A stretch of 5,719 nucleotides of DNA from an uncultured Flavihumibacter sp. (lineage in GTDB: Bacteria > Bacteroidota > Bacteroidia > Chitinophagales > Chitinophagaceae). The stretch lies in the NCBI GenBank assembly GCA_946482545.1, contig CAMLRX010000198.1, positions 1 through 5,719 on the forward strand, in the 5' to 3' direction. Within the stretch, counting starts at the first letter, position 1. Each line of letters opens with the position of its first letter. Position numbers and translations under genes: made by a program. Of this stretch, positions 1 to 5,719 are shown piece by piece. Under the pieces are notes generated by a model. The model was given only the letters and a program-made list of their open reading frames with translations. It had not been told where the DNA came from and searched no databases.

Positions 1-480
1 TATTCCGCCGTACCCTGGTACCAGGAACTGGCCCGCAGGATCGGGAAAGATACCATGCAGCATTTTCTGGACACGCTGGGCTATGCGGGCAGCGCCGGTA
101 AAGCCATTATTAAGGATAACCTGGATACCTTTTGGCTCGACAATTCCATTAAAATCACCGCTGACGAACAACTGGGGCTTGTCAAGAAACTGTATTTCAA
201 CCAGCTTCCATTCCAACCCCGTTCACAAAAGATACTGCAGAAGATGATGGTGCAGGAAGACAACAGCAATTATATCCTGGCTTATAAAACAGGGTTGGGA
301 ACGGCTGAAAATGGCCACGCCATCGCCTGGGTAGTAGGTTGGGTGGAAGAGAACAGGCACCCGTATTTCTTCGCACTGAACATAGAAGATACCAATCCGG
401 AAGCTGATATTCCCGCCAAAAGAATGGCCATTCTGAAAGGTATCCTGAAAGAACTGGGTTTCCTGGAAGGGAAAATGTAA
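1..480 (+). CDS. Class D (OXA-type) beta-lactamase family protein, 3' part
   Basis: The reading frame is open from base 1, so this is the C-terminal 159 residues of a protein whose start lies upstream. An ATG at 55 is internal, because the codons before it already encode conserved family sequence (SAVPWYQELARRIG, window residues 2-15). Visible class D landmarks in order are SAV (SxV motif, 2-4), Tyr28 at the YGN position, the FWLDNSIKIT segment (45-53), EQ (56-57), the KTG box (96-98), WVVGWVE (110-116) and the YFFALNI strand (122-128). Enzymes of this family hydrolyse beta-lactams in the periplasm using an active-site Ser in SxxK with a carboxylated Lys; that motif should lie in the missing roughly 100 residues. 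The YGN motif reads YAG here and the following loop is about four residues longer than I recall for OXA-10. Family assignment is firm. Whether it is an active beta-lactamase or a sensor/penicillin-binding relative cannot be told from this part. Confidence 0.88.
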   Translation, partial: YSAVPWYQELARRIGKDTMQHFLDTLGYAGSAGKAIIKDNLDTFWLDNSIKITADEQLGLVKKLYFNQLPFQPRSQKILQKMMVQEDNSNYILAYKTGLGTAENGHAIAWVVGWVEENRHPYFFALNIEDTNPEADIPAKRMAILKGILKELGFLEGKM

Positions 481-483
481 CCC

Positions 484-500
484 GGAACCTGCACGGTTTT
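484..500 (+). terminator. Weak hairpin with T run after the beta-lactamase gene
   Basis: AACC (486-489) can pair with GGTT (495-498) around a 5-base loop, extendable by two G-T pairs (484-485 with 499-500). The T run (497-501) overlaps the 3' arm. The stem is short and partly G-U, so termination would be inefficient at best. It sits four bases after the stop codon, the usual place for a terminator, but the structure alone is weak support. Confidence 0.2.
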
Positions 501-529
501 TGCCATCATTGGGTTTGATTCGTAAATTG
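499..529 (+). promoter_or_regulatory. Possible Bacteroidota-type promoter for batB-batC
   Basis: TTTG at 499-502 followed after 20 bases by TAAATTG at 523-529 resembles the Bacteroidota sigma-A promoter (TTTG, 19-21 bases, TAnnTTTG). The -7 half is imperfect: four of its six fixed positions match. Initiation would fall near 535, about 17 bases before the batB start. It lies in one of only two gaps in the window longer than 50 bases, which fits a new transcription unit starting here. The call is inference from consensus and spacing. Confidence 0.35.
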
Positions 530-551
530 CCTGAACTAAAAGAAGACTCAT

Positions 552-1586
552 TTGCTTGAATTTCAATACCCGGTATGGTGGTGGGCGCTCCTGTTGCTGC
601 CCCTTGTAACACTCCTTTTCTGGCTCGTGGTACGCTGGAAAAAGAATACCATGCGTAAGATCGGCGACCCTGAACTTGTAAAAACTTTGTTGCGCGGCGA
701 TTCTCCCCGCCGCTTCACGTTTTCTCATATCCTGCTTACGCTGGCTGCCGGATTGCTTGTGGCGGCGCTCGCCCATCTCCGTAAGCCATCAGGGGGCGAA
801 AACATTTCCCGCACGGGCGTGGATGTGATGGTGGCGCTGGACGTTAGTAAAAGCATGCTGGCGCAGGATGTGGCGCCCAACCGCATGGAAAAAGCCAAAC
901 ATCTGGTGGCCAAAATGCTGGATGAACTGGGTAACGACCGCGTAGGACTGGTAATTTTCGCGGGGCACGCATATTTCCAGATGCCACTTACCACGGACCT
1001 GGCAGCGGCAAGGTTGTACATCAATTCCGCCAGCCCGGCAATGGTGTCCACACAGGGAACGGTGATCGGCGAAGCGCTCAGACTCTGTAATTCCGCATTC
1101 AATCCCAAAGAAAAAAAATACAAAGCGGTACTGCTCATCACCGATGGAGAGGACCATGATCCTGATGCCGTAGCCACCGCACAGGCCATGGCTGAAAACG
1201 GCGTCATGATCTCCACAGTAGGCGTGGGAAGTACGGAAGGAGCAAAAATTCCCGATGAAGAGACGGGAGATTTTAAAAGAGATGAAGCCGGAAATGTAGT
1301 GGTGTCCACACTGAATGAACAGTTATTACGTGATATTGCCGCCGCGGGAAACGGTGAGTATGTGCAACTGGTGAGTACCGACATGGCCGTGAAAGGCCTG
1401 CGCGACCGGCTGGATACATTGGAACAGCGCACGGTGAGCGATAAAAGCCAGGCCAATTACAAATCTTTCTTCTACTGGTTTGTGCTGGGGGCTGCTATTT
1501 TCCTGCTGGCGGAATTCCTGGTGAACGCCATGCCTTCCCGGTTCAGTAAATACAAAGTATTCCTGGCTAAAAAAGAGACTACATGA
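552..1586 (+). CDS. batB: BatB-type von Willebrand factor A domain membrane protein
   Basis: This 344-residue protein matches the Bat (Bacteroides aerotolerance) family in length and layout: membrane helix at about 10-27, cytoplasmic link containing GDPEL (38-42), second helix at about 58-76, VWA domain at about 90-285, and a third helix at about 306-324. The VWA metal site (MIDAS) is intact: D97-x-S99-x-S101 in DVSKS, a Thr in STQGT (166-170), and D198 in ITDGEDH. The segment GSTEGAKIP (226-234) followed by GNVVVSTLNE (247-256) points to BatB rather than BatA. The VWA domain lies between helices 2 and 3 and is inferred to be periplasmic. The start is TTG at 552: the next in-frame ATG (codon 34) would remove the first helix, and AAAAGAAGA at 538-546 could help ribosome binding. 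Its stop overlaps the batC start (ATGA), implying coupled translation. The biochemical role of Bat proteins is not well established; they have been linked to oxygen tolerance and envelope stress. Confidence 0.9.
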   Translation: MLEFQYPVWWWALLLLPLVTLLFWLVVRWKKNTMRKIGDPELVKTLLRGDSPRRFTFSHILLTLAAGLLVAALAHLRKPSGGENISRTGVDVMVALDVSKSMLAQDVAPNRMEKAKHLVAKMLDELGNDRVGLVIFAGHAYFQMPLTTDLAAARLYINSASPAMVSTQGTVIGEALRLCNSAFNPKEKKYKAVLLITDGEDHDPDAVATAQAMAENGVMISTVGVGSTEGAKIPDEETGDFKRDEAGNVVVSTLNEQLLRDIAAAGNGEYVQLVSTDMAVKGLRDRLDTLEQRTVSDKSQANYKSFFYWFVLGAAIFLLAEFLVNAMPSRFSKYKVFLAKKETT

Positions 1587-2242
1587 AACAATGGTGCATA
1601 ATTATTGTTTTCTTTCTGCCACTGTTCGCGTCCGCACAGTCGGCTACACCGAACAATCTTATCAAAAAAGGGAACGAGTTGTATAGAAAGGGTGCTTTCG
1701 ATAAAGCCCTGGAAGCATACGAAAATGCGTTGAAAGCCAAACCAGATAATATGGTGGCCGGATATAACCAGGGAAACGCATTGTACCGTTCCGAAAAATT
1801 TGATGAAGCCGCGCAGCGATTTGGTGAAGCCGCTGAAAAAGCGAAGTCTGCAGCCGATAAGAGCCGTGCGTATTACAACCAGGGTGTGGCCATGAACAAG
1901 CAGAACCAACTGGAACCCGCTATTGAAGCGTACAAGAATGCGCTGCGGAACGATCCTACGGATATGCAGGCCCGTGAAAACTTGCAGAAGGCGCTCCAGG
2001 AACTGAAGCAAAAGCAGCAGGAAGAGCAGAAAAAGCAGGACCAGCAGCAACAGGAGGAAAAGAAAAAAGAAGAACCGAAAGACCCGGAGAAGGAAAAAAA
2101 GGAAGAACAAAAGAAAAATAAAATGTCGAAGAAAGAAGTGGAGCAGAAACTGAAGTCGATGGAAGAAAAAGAAAAGCAACTGCGCGACAAACTTCAGCAG
2201 CAGAAAAAAGCCGCCCCGGAACGCCCCGGAAAAGATTGGTAA
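1583..2242 (+). CDS. batC: BatC-type exported TPR protein with charged coiled-coil tail
   Basis: This 219-residue protein has a signal peptide (hydrophobic 5-15, likely cut after ASA at residue 18), so it should be periplasmic. It then has about three tetratricopeptide repeats (near 23-56, 57-90 and 94-128), seen from GNELYRKGAFDKALEAYENA and the repeated YNQG and AYxNAL signatures. Residues 131-210 form a tail very rich in Lys, Glu and Gln, probably helical. The protein ends in GKDW, and an MSKKEVEQ-like segment (181-188) precedes it; as I recall, BatC homologues have a similar MSKxxxE helix and end in KDW. TPRs mediate protein-protein contacts, and the obvious partner is BatB, whose gene overlaps this one by four bases. 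ATG at 1583 is the only sensible start because it opens the signal peptide. No batD or batE follows; the next gene is ispG. Function beyond a scaffold role with BatB is not known to me. Confidence 0.88.
   Translation: MKQWCIIIVFFLPLFASAQSATPNNLIKKGNELYRKGAFDKALEAYENALKAKPDNMVAGYNQGNALYRSEKFDEAAQRFGEAAEKAKSAADKSRAYYNQGVAMNKQNQLEPAIEAYKNALRNDPTDMQARENLQKALQELKQKQQEEQKKQDQQQQEEKKKEEPKDPEKEKKEEQKKNKMSKKEVEQKLKSMEEKEKQLRDKLQQQKKAAPERPGKDW
2003..2180 (+). repeat. Purine-rich low-complexity tract encoding the BatC tail
   Basis: About 180 bases are strongly biased to A and G on the + strand, built from irregular AAA/GAA/GAG/CAG codons for Lys, Glu and Gln. No regular unit length is visible, so this is compositional bias rather than a true tandem array. 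It produces long open frames on the opposite strand that read as Phe/Leu/Ser-rich protein; these are artefacts. Poly-A stretches of six to seven bases within it could be prone to replication slippage. Confidence 0.7.
2212..2231 (+). repeat. Perfect tandem pair of a 10-base unit at the end of batC
   Basis: CGCCCCGGAA occurs twice back to back (2212-2221 and 2222-2231). The unit is not a multiple of three, so the copies are read in different frames (Ala-Pro-Glu, then Arg-Pro-Gly-Lys). The two CCGG cores (2216-2219, 2226-2229) could pair in a 4-bp stem. No T run follows, so it is not a standard terminator. The repeat is exact, but its significance is unknown. Confidence 0.75.
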
Positions 2243-2262
2243 ACCGCATCATTATTCTTAAC

Positions 2263-2270
2263 TAGCTTTG
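2263..2270 (+). promoter_or_regulatory. Bacteroidota -7 promoter element upstream of ispG
   Basis: TAGCTTTG matches the Bacteroidota -7 consensus TAnnTTTG at every fixed position. Transcription would begin near 2276-2278, giving a leader of about 16-18 bases before the ispG ATG at 2294. The only -33-like sequence is TTG at 2236-2238, 24 bases upstream and so a little too far for an ideal match. The element lies just after batC and separates the bat pair from the ispG unit. Support is the consensus match and location only. Confidence 0.55.
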
Positions 2271-2293
2271 TGCTCCCAAACCGGAAATTTTAC

Positions 2294-4276
2294 ATGCAAC
2301 TATATACACCTTCGCTTACCGGGTATAAAAGACTGATCACGAAAGAAGTGAACATTGGCGGGTTACTACTCGGCAACGGACACCCCATCCGTGTACAAAC
2401 GATGACCACCACCGATACGATGGATACCCTGGCCACCGTGGAGCAGACGCTCCGTTGCGTGCAAGCCGGCGCTGAAATGGTGCGCATCACCGCACCCAGT
2501 AAGAAAGAGGCTGAAAACCTTGCGGTGATCAAAGCTGAACTCGCCAAAAGAGGCTGCCACGTACCCCTGGTGGCCGATATTCATTTTACACCGAATGCTG
2601 CGGAGATCGCCGCCAGGCTCATCGAGAAAGTACGCGTGAACCCCGGTAACTACGTCGATAAGAAAAAGTTCGATGTGATCGATTATACCGACGCGGAATA
2701 TGCCGCCGAAATTGACCGCATCCGCGAAAGGTTCACCCCGCTCGTGAAAATCTGCAAAGAATACGGTACCGCCATGCGCATCGGCACCAACCACGGCTCG
2801 TTGAGCGACCGTATTATGAGTCGTTATGGCGATACCCCCATGGGCATGGTGGAAAGCGCCATGGAGTTCCTCCGCATCGCGCGCCATGAAAGCTACCACA
2901 ATATTGTGCTGAGCATGAAGTCGAGCAACCCGCAGGTCATGGTACAGGCCTACCGCCTCCTGGTGGAGCGTATGGACCAGGAGTTCGCGGAGTGTTATCC
3001 GCTGCACCTGGGGGTAACGGAAGCAGGCGATGGAGAAGACGGGCGCATCAAATCTGCCATAGGGATAGGCGCATTACTCGAAGACGGCATCGGCGATACC
3101 ATACGGGTATCCTTGACCGAAGATCCGGAGTTCGAAATTCCTGTTTGCAGGGACCTTGTAAAAAGATATGTTCCGGGCGTGGAAAGCAGTGCCGTTCCTC
3201 CCATCGAAAAAATGCCTTACTCGCCTTTCAGCTACCAGCGAAGAGATAGTTTTGAAGTGGATATCATCGGTGGAAAGCAGGTGCCTGTTGTAATAGCCGA
3301 CCTCAACAGGATCGAAAGCCTGGAACCCATACACCTCGAAGCCATCGGGTATCATTACGATGCCCTAACCGATAAATGGACCATCGCCGATATCGCCGCT
3401 GATTTTGTATATACTGGTAACAAAGTGCCGGGCTTCGCCTTGCCGGGAACAATTAAAGTGATCACAACGCCGGCACTGGCGCAACAAGATACCTCCGGAA
3501 AATGTTTCCCTTTATATGATCTTTCCGTATTTGTGTCCGCGCCCTGGAAGCATCCCTCCCTCAATTTTGTGATGGTGGATTGCTACAATGGCGGCGCATT
3601 ACCCGATGCGGCGTTGCTGGAAAAAATCGGGAACGATCCTTCTGTTGTGATCTGCCTGAGTTCCACCAACCAGAACGCAATGCAATCGGTAAGGCGCATG
3701 TTCGTGGAACTGATGAACAATGGATTCCGTAACCCCGTTGTGCTGATCACGGATAGCAATGGAATAACTCCGGACGAGCACCTGATCCATTTCGCCACCG
3801 AAACGGGTGCGCTGCTGCTGGATGGACTTGGAGATGGTATATGCCTGGGCTATGGGGCTTCCGCGAAAATGGATACCATGCAGACTTCGGGCAGGACTTA
3901 CCTCGAAGTGAAGAACATCCACCAGTTCACCAACAATACGGCTTTCTCCATCCTTCAGGCTACAAGAACCCGGATATCAAAAACGGAGTACATTTCCTGT
4001 CCCTCCTGCGGAAGAACATTGTTCGATCTCCAGGAAACCACGGCTAAGATACGCGCGGTCACCAACCACCTGAAAGGCGTGAAAATCGCCATTATGGGTT
4101 GCATCGTGAATGGCCCCGGAGAAATGGCCGACGCCGACTTCGGCTATGTGGGCAGCGGTCCCGGAAAAATCACGTTGTACAAAGGGAAAGAAGTGGTGAA
4201 AAGAAACGTACCCACCGAAACGGCTGTGGAAGAACTGATCGATCTCCTCAAAGAGAACGGCGCCTGGGTGGATTGA
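2294..4276 (+). CDS. ispG: 4-hydroxy-3-methylbut-2-enyl diphosphate synthase (long form)
   Basis: IspG (GcpE) is the cytoplasmic iron-sulfur enzyme of the MEP pathway that reductively opens methylerythritol cyclodiphosphate to HMBPP, the step before IspH. The 660-residue length is the long three-domain form known from Bacteroidota, Chlamydiae and plants. The N-terminal TIM barrel (about 10-290) shows VADIHF (93-98), VRVNPGNY (113-120), RIGTNHGSLSDR (162-173), and GVTEAG with the probable catalytic Glu243. An insert domain (A*) covers about 295-545. The C-terminal domain holds the [4Fe-4S] ligands Cys569 and Cys572 (CPSCGR) and Cys603, with Glu610 in GCIVNGPGE as the probable fourth ligand. 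All key residues are present, so it should be active. The ATG at 2294 is preferred: an in-frame GTG at 2270 would add eight residues but starts on the last base of the -7 promoter element. The stop is 26 bases before the epimerase start, so these genes are probably co-transcribed. Confidence 0.96.
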   Translation: MQLYTPSLTGYKRLITKEVNIGGLLLGNGHPIRVQTMTTTDTMDTLATVEQTLRCVQAGAEMVRITAPSKKEAENLAVIKAELAKRGCHVPLVADIHFTPNAAEIAARLIEKVRVNPGNYVDKKKFDVIDYTDAEYAAEIDRIRERFTPLVKICKEYGTAMRIGTNHGSLSDRIMSRYGDTPMGMVESAMEFLRIARHESYHNIVLSMKSSNPQVMVQAYRLLVERMDQEFAECYPLHLGVTEAGDGEDGRIKSAIGIGALLEDGIGDTIRVSLTEDPEFEIPVCRDLVKRYVPGVESSAVPPIEKMPYSPFSYQRRDSFEVDIIGGKQVPVVIADLNRIESLEPIHLEAIGYHYDALTDKWTIADIAADFVYTGNKVPGFALPGTIKVITTPALAQQDTSGKCFPLYDLSVFVSAPWKHPSLNFVMVDCYNGGALPDAALLEKIGNDPSVVICLSSTNQNAMQSVRRMFVELMNNGFRNPVVLITDSNGITPDEHLIHFATETGALLLDGLGDGICLGYGASAKMDTMQTSGRTYLEVKNIHQFTNNTAFSILQATRTRISKTEYISCPSCGRTLFDLQETTAKIRAVTNHLKGVKIAIMGCIVNGPGEMADADFGYVGSGPGKITLYKGKEVVKRNVPTETAVEELIDLLKENGAWVD

Positions 4277-4302
4277 TTATATTTATGCTTCAAAAACAAT
4301 AC

Positions 4303-5250
4303 ATGCAATTTTCTGTACAACACATTCAGGAGAACGGATTAGATAAAATCGTGCTTTCCGATTCGTCCGCAAATACTTCCGCTGTTATCCTACCGGCTTT
4401 CGGTGCCATGTTACACGAACTGAACCTGCCCGTAAACGGCGCGTCATTCAACGTAATCGCCAACTATGCAGATCTGGATGATATCAAAGCCGACCTGGGT
4501 ACTTCTTTCAAAAGCAGTAAACTCTCTCCCTTCGCCTGCCGCATCGAAAAAGGTGTCTATTCCTTTGATGGCAGGACGCTGGAATTCGATACCAAGTTTG
4601 GCGATGGTAATGCGATTCACGGGTTATTGTACAATAAACCCTTTCATCTTGAAGCTTCCCATGCCGATTCCGCAGCGGAAGCTGTTTTCGTTTACCATTA
4701 CGATAAACAGGACAGTGGTTATCCGTGGGTCTATACCTGCCGAATTATCTACGCGCTGGCGGGCAACAAACTCACCCTCACAACGGAAATCATCAATGAA
4801 GATGAGCATAAGATTCCGCTGACCGATGGCTGGCACCCTTATTTCCAGTTGGGTGGAAAAGCCAACAACTGGACGTTAAATTTTAAAGGAAAAGGTATTG
4901 TGGAATTCAATGAAAGACTGATTCCAACAGGTAAAGTACTCCCTTACAACAAATTCCAGGAGGCTGAACCGCTCGCGGATATTGAACTCGATAATTGTTT
5001 TATCCTTAACCAGGAAGCGCAACACTCCCCCGTATTGCACAACCCGGAAAACGGTGTTTTCGTGCGTTTCCATCCCGATGAAAATTACCCCTTCCTTCAA
5101 ATGTACATTCCACCCCACCGCAACAGCATCGCCATCGAGAACCTGAGCGGCGCGCCCGATTGCTTCAACAACAATATGGGATTGGTGGTAATGGAACCTG
5201 GTACCAGCAAACAGTTTTCCGTCACCTACGAAACCGGCATTCAATTTTAA
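4303..5250 (+). CDS. Aldose 1-epimerase (galactose mutarotase family)
   Basis: This 315-residue protein, normal length for the family, interconverts alpha and beta anomers of sugars such as glucose or galactose. Visible family motifs are Arg80 in FACRIEKG, His106 in GDGNAIHG, His178 in GWHPYF, Asp230 in ELDNCF and Glu298 in VMEPG. By comparison with GalM, His178 is the likely general acid and Glu298 the base, with Arg80, His106 and Asp230 contacting the sugar. No signal peptide is visible, so it should be cytoplasmic. Two in-frame starts are possible: ATG 4285 (MLQKQY added) and ATG 4303. I prefer 4303 because MQFSVQH begins directly at the first family strand, and its context TACATGCAA is identical to that at the ispG start; the longer form adds only six residues. 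No galactose-use genes sit beside it, so the sugar it serves is not shown by context. Further upstream, the frame stays open inside ispG but is not coding. Confidence 0.9.
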   Translation: MQFSVQHIQENGLDKIVLSDSSANTSAVILPAFGAMLHELNLPVNGASFNVIANYADLDDIKADLGTSFKSSKLSPFACRIEKGVYSFDGRTLEFDTKFGDGNAIHGLLYNKPFHLEASHADSAAEAVFVYHYDKQDSGYPWVYTCRIIYALAGNKLTLTTEIINEDEHKIPLTDGWHPYFQLGGKANNWTLNFKGKGIVEFNERLIPTGKVLPYNKFQEAEPLADIELDNCFILNQEAQHSPVLHNPENGVFVRFHPDENYPFLQMYIPPHRNSIAIENLSGAPDCFNNNMGLVVMEPGTSKQFSVTYETGIQF

Positions 5251-5271
5251 TCAAATACAACACACCTCACA

Positions 5272-5719
5272 ATGAAAAAATTAACCACCTTACTCCTTAT
5301 CCTCTGCATCGCCATTGGCTTTACGGGTTGTTATGAAATGTCTGAAGAATATACCATCTCCGCTGATAATTCGGTAGTGATGGACATGAATATGGATTTG
5401 GGCAAACTATTCGAAATGGTGGCCGCTATGGGCGGAGAAGAGGAAATGAAGAACAACCCCGAGTTCGCCATGCTGAAGGATACCACCATCTACTTCAAAA
5501 GCTTTACGGATACGGCTTCAGGGCTTACCGCTGAACAAAAGGCTTTGCTGGAAAACGGAAAGATGACGATGAAAATGAAATTAGAAGAAAAGCTATTCAA
5601 AATGAATTTTCATTTCCCGTATAAATCAATGGCCGACCTCAACAAAAGCTGGGATCCCGCCAACCAGGAAAGTTTCGCGAAGATGATGAACAAGGTGTTC
5701 GATAAAAAAAATGAAGAGG
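5272..5719 (+). CDS. Methionine-rich lipoprotein of unknown function, 5' part
   Basis: The frame is open from ATG 5272 to the window edge (149 codons), so the C-terminus is missing. Residues 1-19 form a lipoprotein signal: Lys2-Lys3, a hydrophobic stretch at 4-17, then FTGC with the lipidated Cys20. The mature part begins YEMSEEYTIS. Sixteen of 149 residues are Met, several in alternating strand-like patterns (VMDMNMD at 36-42, GKMTMKMK further on), and there is only one His. The alternating pattern suggests beta strands with Met on one face. I do not recognise the family by name; similar small envelope lipoproteins with a degenerate Asp/Gly-Met strand are common in Bacteroidota, but that is recollection. 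The gene starts 21 bases after the epimerase stop with no visible promoter or terminator between, so co-transcription is likely. Metal or hydrophobic-ligand binding is possible but unproven. Confidence 0.82.
   Translation, partial: MKKLTTLLLILCIAIGFTGCYEMSEEYTISADNSVVMDMNMDLGKLFEMVAAMGGEEEMKNNPEFAMLKDTTIYFKSFTDTASGLTAEQKALLENGKMTMKMKLEEKLFKMNFHFPYKSMADLNKSWDPANQESFAKMMNKVFDKKNEE

Noticed and set aside
55..480. Complete small protein starting at ATG 55
   Set aside because: The frame upstream of 55 is open to the window edge and encodes conserved class D beta-lactamase sequence, so this ATG is internal.
1111..1118. Run of eight A in batB as a slippage or phase-variation site
   Set aside because: It encodes ordinary Lys codons in the surface KEKKY segment of the VWA domain. 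A shift would simply truncate the protein, and nothing nearby suggests programmed slippage.
725..1456. Minus-strand open frame, 243 codons, opposite batB
   Set aside because: Ser/Ala/Thr-rich low-information translation fully antisense to a well-supported VWA gene; no motif, no promoter.
1472..2179. Long minus-strand open frame, 235 codons, Phe/Leu-rich
   Set aside because: It is the complement of the Lys/Glu/Gln-rich batC tail; AAG, GAA and GAG codons read backwards as Phe, Leu and Ser codons. No family motif is seen.
2366..3007. Minus-strand open frame, 213 codons, opposite ispG
   Set aside because: His/Gly-rich shadow of the conserved ispG barrel, with no recognisable domain.
4099..4302. 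N-terminal extension of the epimerase frame into ispG
   Set aside because: The extra residues are Arg-rich out-of-frame translation of the conserved IspG C-terminus, and the epimerase family begins near MQFSVQH.
5251..5271. Terminator or promoter between the epimerase and lipoprotein genes
   Set aside because: The 21 bases hold no inverted repeat, no T run and no TAnnTTTG-like element.

Overview
The window looks like chromosomal DNA from a member of the Bacteroidota, most likely the Chitinophagaceae or a near relative. Evidence for this includes a BatB/BatC pair, an IspG of the long (about 660-residue) form, start codons with A/T-rich leaders and no Shine-Dalgarno sequence, and a promoter element matching the Bacteroidota -7 consensus TAnnTTTG. 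All supported genes are on the + strand, and coding density is very high, with only two intergenic gaps above 50 bases. The family and phylum calls rest on motif recognition by eye, not on a database search.

Layout. (1) Bases 1-480 hold the C-terminal part of a class D beta-lactamase/penicillin-recognising protein; its N-terminus with the SxxK nucleophile motif lies upstream of the window. (2) A 71-base gap carries a weak hairpin and a promoter-like sequence. (3) Bases 552-2242 hold batB (membrane-anchored von Willebrand factor A protein) and batC (exported TPR protein with a charged tail), overlapping by ATGA and so probably translationally coupled. (4) A 51-base gap carries a perfect TAnnTTTG element. 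(5) Bases 2294-5719 hold ispG (isoprenoid precursor synthesis), an aldose 1-epimerase gene, and the start of a methionine-rich lipoprotein gene, separated by 26 and 21 bases and probably co-transcribed.

How the genes relate. BatB and BatC are expected to act together at the inner membrane/periplasm. IspG and the aldose epimerase are housekeeping metabolic enzymes with no obvious shared pathway. The lipoprotein is of unknown function. The beta-lactamase-like protein acts in the periplasm and is probably a separate transcription unit.

Novelty. I see no mobile element, CRISPR array, tRNA/rRNA, toxin-antitoxin or defence module, and nothing that makes a convincing case for an undescribed system. 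The points most worth a second look are the non-canonical YGN motif and longer loop in the class D enzyme, the isolated batB-batC pair without batA or batD beside it, and the methionine-rich lipoprotein.
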